From Eubacteriaceae bacterium (GTDB taxonomy: Bacteria > Bacillota > Clostridia > Eubacteriales > Anaerofustaceae): a stretch of 35,729 bases of DNA. Location of the stretch: assembly GCA_009782875.1 (NCBI GenBank), contig WRIE01000033.1, positions 1-35,729 of the forward strand. Direction: 5' to 3'. Positions 24,419 to 33,445 of the stretch are shown here, piece after piece; position 1 is the first letter of the stretch, and each line of letters opens with the position of its first letter. The notes under the pieces were generated by a model. That model searched no databases and was not told the DNA's origin. It was given only the letters and a program-made list of their open reading frames with translations. The position numbers and the translations under genes are program-made.

Positions 24419-25099
24419 TTTTGCATACCATTTTCCTGTCTCAAATGAAGGAAGAGGCAGGTTTGTCCAATATTGTTTATTAATTGTAACACAAAATATC
24501 TTATGATGATAGATATTTTTTCTGTGGTATATCGATTGGCTGAATGTATCTACTGCATGCTGCCAATGATAGATATATCCAACAGCGGTTTTGCTCCTAT
24601 TGCTAAAAGTTTTAAAAAACGCGAACTCAAATGGGAAGAGCGAGCGGGCTTGGGTATCAAAAAGCTGGCGCACAGCTTATCCCGCCGCTTCTTCGACAGG
24701 CATTTCTGTGCGCATGCGATTATTTTCACTGCGGCTGACAAGAGGAGTTTCTCCCAGTTACTGTGTGTTCCATAACAAGAAGCTTTTTTTTGCCGCGTCT
24801 ACAACTATATAATTCCAGGGAATTTTGGACAGGATCGGTGCCATGAAAATCTGTGGCCGACAACAGTTGCGTAAACAGCGCTTGCCAACATAAGCATGCC
24901 AATCGAGAGTATTTCCCCAAGATTGCTTTCTTGCACCTGCGCCAACATAGTCTGATTTTTGACATGTAGTCAGGCCCCACTTGAATTGTGGTAAAAAGCA
25001 AGCTGCCAAGCAATCATTTGGCAGACAATTTTGGGCATGAAAAATACAGGCAATTTTGCTGCCTGTATTTGGTTGGGCGCTGAATTGGCGAAGAGAAAG
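24419..25099. other. Intergenic region, no gene supported
   Basis: AT-rich upstream region of the small-gene/URO-D operon (minus) and the tail side of the PHP gene. Several overlapping frames up to 100 codons lack ribosome sites and domains. A small CAGGCA/TGCCTG hairpin lies at 25049-25067. Promoter-like TTGTGT...TATTGG occurs on the minus strand near 24460-24490, with low confidence. Confidence 0.35.
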
Positions 25100-25154
25100 A
25101 AAAAAGGCTTTGGGTTTAACACAATGTGTTGGCGGCAGTCCAAAGCCTTTTTTT
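25100..25154 (-). terminator. Rho-independent terminator of the PHP lipoprotein gene
   Basis: GGCTTTGG (25106-25113) pairs with CCAAAGCC (25140-25147), flanked by A5-6 on the left and T7 on the right, so it can end transcription from either side. It lies about 100 bases past the stop of the minus-strand gene. Confidence 0.72.
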
Positions 25155-25251
25155 AACATGCCAATAATTGCACTTGAGCAACCCTTGGCGCGACAGTTGG
25201 CTGGTTTGCTAGCTGGCATGCATGTCGAATTGATCTAGTGCGCCTGTCTCG

Positions 25252-27330
25252 TTATTCCGCTGCGCCAACAAATATTGGGTTGGAGTAGAACCATAAATCT
25301 GAAAATGCCTTGTCTTCAGTATTCACGCCTTTTAGCGACTCTATTGGGTTGTCGATGGTCGGGTTGCCCTCTGCGTCGCAATTTGCCGTACCTTTGGCGT
25401 TGTTGGTGCCGCGGAGCCTGTAATACATCGGTTTATCCGTTTCAGGCAAAGTGAAGGTTACGCTGTAGCTTCCGTCGTTCTCTTTTTTAAACTCGCCTTT
25501 TTCGAATGTTTTTATAACCTTGGTAGTCGAAACGCTTTCTGTTTGGTAAGCAGCGGTCAGATAGTCCGTTGGGTTGGCTCTAGGGTCGTTTGCCGCTTGC
25601 GCGTCAGCATACTTGCTAGGTTTTGCCCCAACTTCCCCGGCTATTAAATCGATGTGGTCAACCTCAGGGGTGTTGCCGTTGTTGTTTTGGCTTGGGCTAG
25701 AGAATTTGATTGTGACTTTGCTCTCTTTGCCAGCTGCAGGAGACAAATTCTCCCCCATCGTTGCCGTGACGCTGCCATCGCTTATATGGAAGTCCAAGGA
25801 ATCGATCAAGTCACCAAGCACAACAAAGCTGTTGCCACTGCGCATGCCGTCCAGGATGCCTTGGTAGTCCTTTGAGTATGTATATGTATAGTTCTTGCTG
25901 TATTGCCCTGGCCAAAAGTCAGGCTCGGAGCCTTCAAAGCTCTTTGATCTTTCTGAATCCACATGGAAATCGGAATTCCCAAAAGCCCAGAAACGCCTTC
26001 CTTCAGACAGGAGCGCATCCCATAGCCCTCCGACCTGGGCTAGCATGTAGTCAGCTCCTCCATAAGTGCGCGCTTTGGCTACGCCGTTCAGGATAGCTTT
26101 TTTGTCTGTCTCGACTTTTGTTTGGTCAGTGGCTTCTGGAAGGTTTGCGATATACGCGTCGACAGCTTCATCCAAGGAATTATACGAATTGCCCTCACTG
26201 TCTTTTGTATTGATTGTCACAACTTTTTTCTGGTATGTGTCGTAGAAATTCATGTATCCTAAACCGCCTCGGAAAGCGGAAGCCTGGTGGCCAGGGAGAA
26301 GCTCTGCGCCAAAGCAGACATCGGGTGCGATATCATTGAATTCCCTAAAATCTGATGTGCGGTAGGCTAGCGCCCGTGAAGGGTGGTTAAGCAGGAAATA
26401 GCTCGTTTGCCTATGATTATCTTGAAGCCATTTGGCGCCATCCAAGGCTCCGTTATGCCTGTTTGTTGAAAGCGTTGTTGTGAGGTTGGCCTTTACATTG
26501 GCTGCATTCTCTTTTTTTTGCTCAAGCGTGCCCTCGCCAAACACTTCGGCCATAACCTCTTTGCCGTCATTGCCAATTATCACATTGCCGCTTGCATCCT
26601 GGTCGGCTTCTTTGGCAAATGTGGTTTTCCATTTGTTATCAGCCGGATCTAAATACGCCTCGAATTTTCCGTCTAGTTGCCTGCCTTGGGCGTATTTTAT
26701 CATCTGCTCGATACCGTTAATGGCTACCGCCTTCTCTGTGGCCTCAGTCTCAAACGCGTCGAAGTTGAAAGCCTCGGTTGCGCCGTCAAACAGGTAGTCA
26801 AATTGTGATAGGGCCTTTGCCACATCTGTTGAGTCTCCAACAATGCCTACGCTCGCATGCTCGTGTGTTGGCACATTCCACTCAAAGCCCGAGAACTGCA
26901 ACAATCCCTCCAAAGCCGCGTCATTGCGGTTGGCGTTGATCATGTCCTCGCCGATGCCTGCGATTGTGCCCCAGCGGGGCATTACAGTACTGACGGTCTT
27001 GCCTCGGTCGGCGCCTTCGCTTCGCCCAAGGGCAGTTGATCCGCCGGTTTGGGCACCTGAAGGCCATGGCATGCCATTTTCGTCCAGTGTGCCCTTTGAC
27101 CCGCCGCCATGGTCGCATGCGCCGTACCAGTCAAGGCCATATTGTTTTGCATGGGCTGCTACTTCAGAAGCCATGTAAAACCCGTCGGACAGATATGTGT
27201 GGGTATGGAAATCGCCTTTAAGCCACATGCCATTTTTAGTGGAATTGGAGGCTGCAGGTGCGCAACTTGCCAGCAAGCATATTGCCAGCAGTGCACCAGT
27301 AAATCTCTTGCAAGAGTGTTTTTTTAGCAT
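25252..27330 (-). CDS. Secreted PHP-domain lipoprotein (phosphoesterase-like)
   Basis: A 692-residue lipoprotein. ATG at 27328-27330 is chosen because AGGGA lies just before it; the ATG at 27342 overlaps that site. Signal peptide and lipobox LLASC give Cys23. PHP metal motifs: DFHTHTYLSDG (His42, His44), GACDHGG (Asp73, His74), later NHPSR and the GNSDFH end motif. Between them lies a large insert (about residues 80-330) not seen in basic PHP domains. The C-terminal 150 residues form a beta-rich domain. In the family a trinuclear metal site hydrolyses phosphoesters; secreted long forms occur in Bacteroidetes and Clostridia, with unknown substrates. It is monocistronic with its own terminator. 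Confidence 0.82.
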   Translation of the reverse strand: MLKKHSCKRFTGALLAICLLASCAPAASNSTKNGMWLKGDFHTHTYLSDGFYMASEVAAHAKQYGLDWYGACDHGGGSKGTLDENGMPWPSGAQTGGSTALGRSEGADRGKTVSTVMPRWGTIAGIGEDMINANRNDAALEGLLQFSGFEWNVPTHEHASVGIVGDSTDVAKALSQFDYLFDGATEAFNFDAFETEATEKAVAINGIEQMIKYAQGRQLDGKFEAYLDPADNKWKTTFAKEADQDASGNVIIGNDGKEVMAEVFGEGTLEQKKENAANVKANLTTTLSTNRHNGALDGAKWLQDNHRQTSYFLLNHPSRALAYRTSDFREFNDIAPDVCFGAELLPGHQASAFRGGLGYMNFYDTYQKKVVTINTKDSEGNSYNSLDEAVDAYIANLPEATDQTKVETDKKAILNGVAKARTYGGADYMLAQVGGLWDALLSEGRRFWAFGNSDFHVDSERSKSFEGSEPDFWPGQYSKNYTYTYSKDYQGILDGMRSGNSFVVLGDLIDSLDFHISDGSVTATMGENLSPAAGKESKVTIKFSSPSQNNNGNTPEVDHIDLIAGEVGAKPSKYADAQAANDPRANPTDYLTAAYQTESVSTTKVIKTFEKGEFKKENDGSYSVTFTLPETDKPMYYRLRGTNNAKGTANCDAEGNPTIDNPIESLKGVNTEDKAFSDLWFYSNPIFVGAAE

Positions 27331-27459
27331 AAATTCCCTCATTCAATAAATAGATTTTGTCTTGTCCAGACTATCGAGCATGCAAATTGCCCATGCCAAT
27401 AGATTCCTTAATAACCATACAGTTTGAATGTAAAATTTAATGCCATACTTTTGTAAAAT

Positions 27460-27796
27460 TTATTTTACCTCCATATCAGGGCAGTTAGAAAATGCAAGCA
27501 ATAAGCCATCAGGTTGCCATTTGATGGGATTTCTAATAGGCAGGATTTGTTGCGTAGTAATCGTAATAATTAGGTGATAGTCGGAAATCGTGTTTGAAAA
27601 ATCAATATCGTGGCTAGTTATCTCCCTTGGAAGCTCAAACAAAGATTCGATTTGCAAAGCTGACTATATCGTCGCTGATATATTCAAAGTCCATGCCCTC
27701 TGGATATCCCTGTGGCCGCGCCAACGCGCGCACATGAAACAAGCTTGCCACGCAAATGCAAAGGGACGCCTTAATAATGGTTTTCTTCTTTGTCAT
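27460..27796 (-). pseudogene. Frameshifted small secreted protein
   Basis: The ATG at 27794-27796 (AAGG upstream) opens a signal-peptide-like sequence (MTKKKTIIKASLCICVASL, hydrophobic core, ALA cleavage-like site) that runs to a TGA at about 27635. A second frame takes over at the same place (start QIESLFELPREITSHDIDF) and runs to a TAA at 27460-27462, giving a combined product of about 112 residues. One indel near 27640-27655 would join them. It lies next to the left end of the insertion sequence. A pair of real short genes is possible but less likely. Confidence 0.45.
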
Positions 27797-27831
27797 ATAG
27801 TTAACCTTCATCCTCACTAATTTAAACTATA

Positions 27832-29404
27832 GGGGGTGGCACAAAACCCCCTTTTTACACCTCATTGGATAGCAATTTATGTATAGTTTATAATTGAAAT
27901 TACTCTCCTCAAATTATGCAAAATGGCATAAAGATGGATTATCGTCTTGTTTCTTTTCAACCCGACCATCGTGAGCTTTTTGCCTTTCAGATTATATTTT
28001 ATGAATCCGTTTGGCGATTCGCATTTGTTTGCCCTGTGTGAGTATATTTCCATGCCCTCAACGCTGGCCATTGCGCTTGCCGCTATTTTTAGCGCTTTGA
28101 ATTCATTCAGGTTTATCAAAATGCTTTTGTTTTTAGTTTTAGGGCAGCATTTATATTTGATCTCACAACCATCACAGCTTTCGGATTTGAACCTTTTTGC
28201 GGCATCGGAATCCTTGTGCTTGGTTTCAACCAGTGTCCTTCCTGTTGGGCAAGTAAGCGACTTTTCGTTTTCTGGCAGCTCAAAGCTGCATTCGTTTATT
28301 ATTGATTTTGAGTTTTCGACTTTTCTTGCCCTTGTTATCGGGACAACACCTTTGCTTACAAATTTCTCCATGATTTCTGGAGTCCCATATCCTGCGTCAA
28401 CGGCAAAATTCTTTGGGAGGTGCTTTTCTATCGCAAAATCGACGATATCCGAAAACGCCTCCGAGTCCGGGTTTTTGTTGGAAATGTAACTGTGCACGAT
28501 GATCCCATGTCTGCATTCTGCAACAAACTGCACATTATACCCGGCGATAAAACTCTTGTTTTTATCTTGCATTATTACGCAGCCCCCGTCAGCCCTGCCA
28601 TAGGAATTGCGCTTTAATCCGGCAAGTTTTGACGCTCTAAGCCCATTTTGCTGCAGTTTCTGGGTTGCCAGGGCTTTCTGCTCGGCGCTCGAGCCCGCAG
28701 AGTCTAGGACACCGCTCCATTTTTCGTTCGAGCGCTTTAAATTCTTGCCGGTGATTATTTTGTGCCTGCTGTTGTCGGCTTCAAATACTGTGCCGCCGCA
28801 ATAAAGCGCCGACGGGTCTATTTCGATGCCGATATCATCAATGGACCTCAAATGCTTTTCAAAAAGATCTTCTATGTGCCCGTCCAAAATTTCCAGCATC
28901 CGGGAGAAAGAGGCTCTTCCTGGATAGTGGTGGATGCCATGCGAAAGAAACTTGAATTCAGAGCCAATGCTGTCATGTTTTTGCAGTTGTCTTATTGGAA
29001 TGTCGCAGTGCAAAGAATACATGTGCATCTTCAGGATAATCCTGTCATCCAGCGCTGGCCTGCCGCCAATGATAGCGTTCGATTTTTTATAGCCGGCAAA
29101 ATATGACAAGTCAATGTTGTCAATGAAATAGTCAACCAGCGCGCACATCGGCGAAATACTGCTTGGCTCATATCCCGTGAAAATTACACACTGGAAATCT
29201 TTCGATTGAAAAAACGGTGACGCAATGTTAGAATTGTCTCGGCTTATAGCCATAATAAAAACTCCTCGTATCTTTTTTGTATTGACATCAAAAATAGTAC
29301 ATGGAGTTTTTATTATTTGCAAGAACATATTTATTCTACAGATTTATTTTTTAGTCATTTTTATTCATAATCGAGACGTCGTCAAGGGGTTTTGTGCCAC
29401 CCCC
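27832..29404 (-). mobile_element. IS1182-like insertion sequence, complete
   Basis: Near-perfect 19-bp terminal inverted repeats GGGGGTGGCACAAAACCCC at 27832-27850 and (reverse complement) 29386-29404. Both ends are flanked by TATA (27828-27831 and 29405-29408), which could be a 4-bp target duplication. One transposase gene fills the element (1,573 bp). It is probably the youngest insertion here, as it is intact while its neighbours are decayed. Confidence 0.85.
27877..29253 (-). CDS. IS1182-family transposase
   Basis: A 458-residue DDE transposase. ATG at 29251-29253 is chosen by GAGGAG upstream; the ORF is open further out, into the terminal repeat. N-terminal DUF772-like part (GGRPALDDRIILKMHMYSLH, then SIGSEFKFLSHG), central DDE part with IEIDPSALYCGG, IAGYNVQFVAE and NFAVDAGYGTPE (an Asp within the second motif), and a C-terminal CPKTKNKS/YSHRANKCESPNGFIKYN region typical of IS1182/IS4-like enzymes, where the catalytic Glu is expected. 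The coding frame is uninterrupted, so the enzyme may be active. Confidence 0.88.
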   Translation of the reverse strand: MAISRDNSNIASPFFQSKDFQCVIFTGYEPSSISPMCALVDYFIDNIDLSYFAGYKKSNAIIGGRPALDDRIILKMHMYSLHCDIPIRQLQKHDSIGSEFKFLSHGIHHYPGRASFSRMLEILDGHIEDLFEKHLRSIDDIGIEIDPSALYCGGTVFEADNSRHKIITGKNLKRSNEKWSGVLDSAGSSAEQKALATQKLQQNGLRASKLAGLKRNSYGRADGGCVIMQDKNKSFIAGYNVQFVAECRHGIIVHSYISNKNPDSEAFSDIVDFAIEKHLPKNFAVDAGYGTPEIMEKFVSKGVVPITRARKVENSKSIINECSFELPENEKSLTCPTGRTLVETKHKDSDAAKRFKSESCDGCEIKYKCCPKTKNKSILINLNEFKALKIAASAMASVEGMEIYSHRANKCESPNGFIKYNLKGKKLTMVGLKRNKTIIHLYAILHNLRRVISIINYT

Positions 29405-29412
29405 TATATCAT

Positions 29413-30472
29413 TTAAGACAAATGTATGGTTCCATATCGCTTAGACCCGTTGGATCCGCTGCTTTGAATGTATACGACTTTAACGAGCGAATCATAATTG
29501 TACCATTGCCGGCTACAGCCATACCAGTGGTCAACTATGTGTAATTCTTTGTAGTATTCATCATAGGCATCGGCCACAACTACGTGCCCAGAGCCATATC
29601 CGACCTATCCGACCTGTATACCAAAGGACCGGCCAGCTGCAATATGAATTTGGCTGCCCGAAAACCCTATGGCTCCCATAACCCTCCAGGAAGTGCCGCT
29701 GGCATAGTTAAGCGCCTTGACTGTTTCAGAGTTGCTTTCTTCTTGGTTTGGAGGTGAGGTTTTGTTCTTGACATACTCTACTATTGCATATTGGTCTATG
29801 TATCTATTTGGGGCGACTTTCCGGTCTATCATCTCCGAACTCGCAGCCCAACACAATTCATCGTATTTGTAAAAGGTGTTATTACTGAGGAGTATTTGTA
29901 GTTGACGACTCGATTCACTGTCGCATAGGCAACTGCTGACGGCATAGTGACCGTGCATCTAGCGGATCTGCCGCCCGCTGCCGCTGTGATGGTTGCGGTG
30001 CCAGCGGACTTGCCCATCACAACACCGCCGCTGCTGACTGTCACCACAGCCGTGTTGCTCGAGCTCCAGGACACCACCTTGTCTGTCGCGTTTGAGGGCG
30101 ACACGCTCGCGGTTAGCTCATTGTACGTCCCTTTGGGAAGAATTACTGTCGCTGGAGAGACGGTGACGCTTGTTAAAGGAACAATCGAACCTCCCCATTG
30201 TAGGAGATGCGCAGCTCAGGCTTGTACGGGGACGGGGCATCAGAGGAGTACCGCGTGTGCCAGATGCTGGTGTTGGACTCGTTGGTGTCCTTGATTGTGA
30301 AGCAATAGTTTGCGGCTGGGTTGTTCGCCCACTGCTGCACAATCGGCGTCACCGACATTTCATACCAGTTGCTGCCGCTGTGCGCCGCCTTGGATGACGC
30401 TGACACCGTGCTGTATTGCGGTTTTAAGTTCCATGTGGCGGTGTAGGCGATTTCGTGGTCCTTGACAACCTG
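29413..30472 (-). pseudogene. Broken cell-surface papain-like (C39-like) cysteine peptidase with DNRLRE and BIG2 domains
   Basis: Conceptual translation through three lesions gives one long secreted protein lacking its N-terminus: a DNRLRE-type domain ([20 protein letters not shown], then WANNPAANYCFTIKDTN), a BIG2 Ig-like domain (LTSVTVSPATVILPKGTYN, SNTAVVTVSSGGVVMGKSAG), then a peptidase with ELCWAASSEM (catalytic Cys) and GHVVVADAYDEYY (catalytic His) and the end YGTIHLS. Frameshifts separate the first and second domains (near 30185) and the second and third (near 29880); a TAG follows FGIQVG at 29606-29608. The 5' part is replaced by an IS630 remnant. It ends 5 bases from the IS TATA flank. 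Confidence 0.7.
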
Positions 30473-30724
30473 TCGTCCCACAAGGTCCCAGGCGTGGAGG
30501 AGGCAATTGAGGCGGTTGGCGCCAAATTATTATACTTGCCGCCATACTCGCCAGATTACAACCTGATTGAGCTGATGTGAAGCAAAATTAAGTCATATGT
30601 GAGAAAAGCGCTAATAGACACGCTAGAAGAGCTTATTCAAGCCGTTGGTGACGCATATAGATCCATCACCACAAGCGACATCAACGGATGGATAAACCAT
30701 TGCGGTTATTATTTATCATTGTGA
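30473..30724 (+). pseudogene. IS630-family transposase C-terminal remnant
   Basis: 84 codons ending at TGA 30722-30724 carry the DDE_3 end of IS630 transposases: [32 protein letters not shown], then after an in-frame TGA (30578-30580, in place of the usual Trp) SKIKSYVRKALIDTLEELIQ and WINHCGYY. The catalytic Glu of the third motif would be in PIE (here LIE). The N-terminal DDE parts are absent. This is the debris of an element that inserted into and truncated the surface-peptidase gene. Confidence 0.78.
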
Positions 30725-30769
30725 GGTTAGCTATAGATTGGCTGCCACAATGTTTGCTGCATGAAAGTA

Positions 30770-31309
30770 TTAAAGAGCGCTGCCTTTTTTCGGGATAAAA
30801 AGGCTTGACATGTCTACGCCTTCTAATTCAAGCAATTTTATTTTCATATGAATACCGCCTGCAAATCCTGTCAAACTGCCATTTGAACCAACAACCCGGT
30901 GGCATGGAATAATAATTGATATGGGATTATGCCCGACAGCCCCGCCAACCGCTTGGCTTGACATGCTTTGCCTGCCCATATTCACCGCCATTTGTTTTGC
31001 GATGTCGCCATATGTCGTAACATTTCCGTATGGTATTTCACGAAGGATTTTCCAAACCGATTGGCGAAACGCTCCGCCGATCGGAGCTAATGGCAACTCT
31101 GAAATATCTGGTTTTTTTCCGGTAAAATATCTGTTCAACCATGTTTTTGCAGTGTCAAAAATAGGCATATCATTGTTTTCTGTAATAGCTTCGGGTAGGG
31201 TGTCTCCGTGGTATTTTTGGCCCTCTGTCCAAAGCCCGACAAGATTATCCCCACAACATGCGAGTGTAATCTTTCCAATTGGCGATGAATAAGTAGTTGA
31301 ATAATACAT
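30770..31309 (-). CDS. ogt: Methylated-DNA--[protein]-cysteine S-methyltransferase
   Basis: A 179-residue suicide DNA-repair protein that takes the methyl group from O6-methylguanine. ATG at 31307-31309 with AAGGAGG directly upstream. The active-site motif PCHRV is at 135-139 (Cys136), preceded by the helix-turn-helix region (GNVTTYGDIAKQMAVNMGRQ) and the arginine finger context (SSQAVGGAVGHNP), and followed by GFAGGIHMKIKLLELEG. It is 9 bases downstream of the Ada-AlkA fusion, so the two form an alkylation-repair operon. Confidence 0.94.
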   Translation of the reverse strand: MYYSTTYSSPIGKITLACCGDNLVGLWTEGQKYHGDTLPEAITENNDMPIFDTAKTWLNRYFTGKKPDISELPLAPIGGAFRQSVWKILREIPYGNVTTYGDIAKQMAVNMGRQSMSSQAVGGAVGHNPISIIIPCHRVVGSNGSLTGFAGGIHMKIKLLELEGVDMSSLFIPKKGSAL

Positions 31310-31318
31310 TTTGCCTCC

Positions 31319-32785
31319 TTATAATGTGTTCCACAAATTAACAGTGGCATAGCTGCGCCACGGCCGCCATGCTTCAGACATTTCCAATATTTCTGAGGAT
31401 GTGTAGGGCTGCAATGCTTTTTTTACACCTGCGTCTTTTTCAAGAAAAGAGTCAGGCCATTCCATGGAACGCATGGCAATGTATTGTGCCGTCCAGCTCC
31501 CTACACCTTTGATTTTCATCAACTTTTTCATTTCTTCTTCTGGTTGGGCGCAAAGGCTGAAAACTATTTCACCTTGAATAAACGCTTGTGCCAGTTTGTA
31601 AATCGTATTTGACCTCGTAGAAATCACGCCTAACACGCCGAAATTATCTGTAATATTTTCACCCATAGCAGCCACCTTTTCAGGTGTTGGAAAAACATGA
31701 GTCAAGCCCTCTATTCCTGTTTGAATAGGAGTGCCGTAAGAATTAACTATTCTTGCCGCCAACGTGCTAGCGGCCTTAACTGTAATTTGCTGGCCGAGTA
31801 CCGCCCTCACAGCCATTTCAAAAGCGTCGAAGCACCCTGGCACCCGGGTTCCCAATACGCAAAAGCCGGGATGAATATCGTTCATGGCATGCAGTTTCTC
31901 ATATACAGCGCAAGGGTCGCAGTATAAGTCAAACAAATGCTTTATTCGCGCCAATACCTGGGGTAGCACCGGCAATAAGGATTCACACACAGTGACGTTT
32001 AATGTGTTCTTTTTATCGTTATGCCCCACCACCACCCAACCGCATAGCTTTTTGCCCACTGCGTTTTCCAAACGAACAGTGCGCATATATTCATTGCTTT
32101 TTACAATCTCGACCCCTTTGATTGCCCGCCCGGCAAGAAATTGGAGCATTTTGTCCCAATGGTAAGGCGGGCGATAGCCCAAAGCCAGTGTTATGCCACT
32201 GCCCGTCTGTTTTTTCTCAGACATTTTTTTTCGCAATGCTGTGGGCGCAAGGTTGTAATGCTTTTTGAATAAATCGTTAAAACGCCGCAAGCTGCCAAAC
32301 CCGGCAGCCATTGCAACGTCTAATATGGATAAGTTTGTATCTGTAAGCAAGTTTTTAGCGAGGAGTAATCGGCAAGTTTGTAAGTACTGAACGGGGGGCA
32401 CGTTATATTCAGCTGTGAATACACGCCGCAAATGCCGGTCCGTGCAACCTAGCAGACTAGCCAGCTCATTTAAACTTTGCCCACTTTGGCAGTGTTCCTC
32501 TAGCATTCTCGCTGCCCGGTGGGCCAAATTGGTGGTGGCATCTGATATAGAAGAGCCTGGGGCAAGTTCTGGCCTGCATAAAAGACAAGGGCGATATCCA
32601 GCTTGTTCCGCCTCGGCTGCGGTTCGATAAAAAGTGCAGTTTTCACTTTTAGGCTGTTTTGCCCAGCATACCGGGCGGCAGTATATTCCTGTAGACGAAA
32701 CCCCTACAAAAAAACGTCCATCAAATCGAGTGTCTTTTGCCTTGAACGAGGCATACAGGTTGGTATCGTTTTCTATCGTAATCAC
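31319..32785 (-). CDS. Ada-type sensor/AraC regulator fused to AlkA DNA glycosylase
   Basis: A 488-residue three-part protein. Residues 1-75 are the Ada metal-binding domain with Cys36, Cys40, Cys67 and Cys70 (GIYCRPVC and RPCLLC), which repairs methylphosphotriesters and becomes the activated sensor. About 85-185 is an AraC helix-turn-helix domain (SLNELASLLGCTDRHLRRVF and SILDVAMAAGFGSLRRFNDL). From about 200 to the end is AlkA: its N-terminal domain and the HhH-GPD glycosylase (MKIKGVGSWTAQYIAMRS, with Asp in LEKDAGVKKAL as the likely catalytic residue). This pairing removes alkylated bases while controlling its own operon. GTG start at 32783-32785 with weak GGCG upstream. The C-terminus is slightly short (WNTL), but the fold looks complete. 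Confidence 0.92.
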   Translation of the reverse strand: MITIENDTNLYASFKAKDTRFDGRFFVGVSSTGIYCRPVCWAKQPKSENCTFYRTAAEAEQAGYRPCLLCRPELAPGSSISDATTNLAHRAARMLEEHCQSGQSLNELASLLGCTDRHLRRVFTAEYNVPPVQYLQTCRLLLAKNLLTDTNLSILDVAMAAGFGSLRRFNDLFKKHYNLAPTALRKKMSEKKQTGSGITLALGYRPPYHWDKMLQFLAGRAIKGVEIVKSNEYMRTVRLENAVGKKLCGWVVVGHNDKKNTLNVTVCESLLPVLPQVLARIKHLFDLYCDPCAVYEKLHAMNDIHPGFCVLGTRVPGCFDAFEMAVRAVLGQQITVKAASTLAARIVNSYGTPIQTGIEGLTHVFPTPEKVAAMGENITDNFGVLGVISTRSNTIYKLAQAFIQGEIVFSLCAQPEEEMKKLMKIKGVGSWTAQYIAMRSMEWPDSFLEKDAGVKKALQPYTSSEILEMSEAWRPWRSYATVNLWNTL

Positions 32786-32808
32786 CGCCTATAATTGTGA
32801 TTAGGTTT

Positions 32809-32814
32809 ATTATA
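32809..32814 (-). promoter_or_regulatory. Candidate -10 box of the ada-alkA/ogt operon
   Basis: TATAAT on the minus strand, 24 bases before the GTG. The -35 region 17-18 bases further upstream has no good consensus, as expected for an activator-dependent promoter of the Ada type. Confidence 0.5.
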
Positions 32815-33229
32815 TCATGTTTTATGGAAAACACTCGCTGTTTTCGGACATGGAAATTTCAGTGTTGTTCAAAATTATCAAAAACATTATTCTACTTTCA
32901 GGGAAAAGATGTCGTTTTGTTATGTTAATAAATTAGAATATGTACCAATGGCTTCAATGCGGAGAAGAGCACTATACGCGAGCAGGATATGGCGTTCCAC
33001 ATCCTCCGCTCATCTGAAGTCTCTATCAACCTCTCTCAAAACGTTCAAGTTTGAATGGCCTGTTAAGCCCGCATTCGGGCTGCTACAAATATATATTACG
33101 AATCTGAAAAAAATCGTCAGACAGAATAGCTGTTCCAATATAATTAACGTGAGCTCGAAGAAATTTACAACTAAACAATGGCTGGGAAGTTTGTGTTTTT
33201 GTCGCAAGTTTAGCCCGTGGCATATGGAT
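32815..33229. other. Degenerate stretch upstream of the recombinase remnants
   Basis: No intact gene. One plus-strand frame is open from 32909, but its first two thirds have no recognisable domain, with a basic composition suggesting a decayed recombinase or insertion debris. The antisense frame (33010-33405) is a shadow. Confidence 0.3.
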
Positions 33230-33445
33230 CCCGTCATCACTCCGCTTACGCCAACTATGAGATGGGCCATTGAAGGGAAAGACATCCATGCGATGTTGCC
33301 GTGCCTTATGCAGCATATGGGGCATCCATCATTAGAAAGCGCATATTGCTGCATCCACCTGGCTCCTGATTGCTTCGCGCAGTGCCCGGCTCCCGCTTCA
33401 TCCATGGAATGCTTGATGCCGGAGGTTGAAGGCTATGGAATATGA
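33230..33445 (+). pseudogene. Tyrosine recombinase C-terminal remnant (RIT-like, first gene)
   Basis: The frame ending at TGA 33443-33445 contains MRWAIEGKDIHAMLP, then HMGHPSLESAYCCIHL, the conserved C-terminal half of tyrosine recombinases (G-H-x-S/T, with the Tyr nucleophile in AYCCIHL position), and ends MECLMPEVEGYG, a tail typical of recombinases in tandem. The arginine of the R-H-x-x-R box is blurred. The last codons overlap the next recombinase start, as in recombinase-in-trio (RIT) elements. The first half is missing or scrambled. Confidence 0.6.

Noticed and set aside
24758-25219. 153-codon minus-strand frame between the URO-D and PHP genes
   Set aside because: It runs through the strong terminator hairpin at 25100-25154 and has no ribosome site, so it is chance openness.
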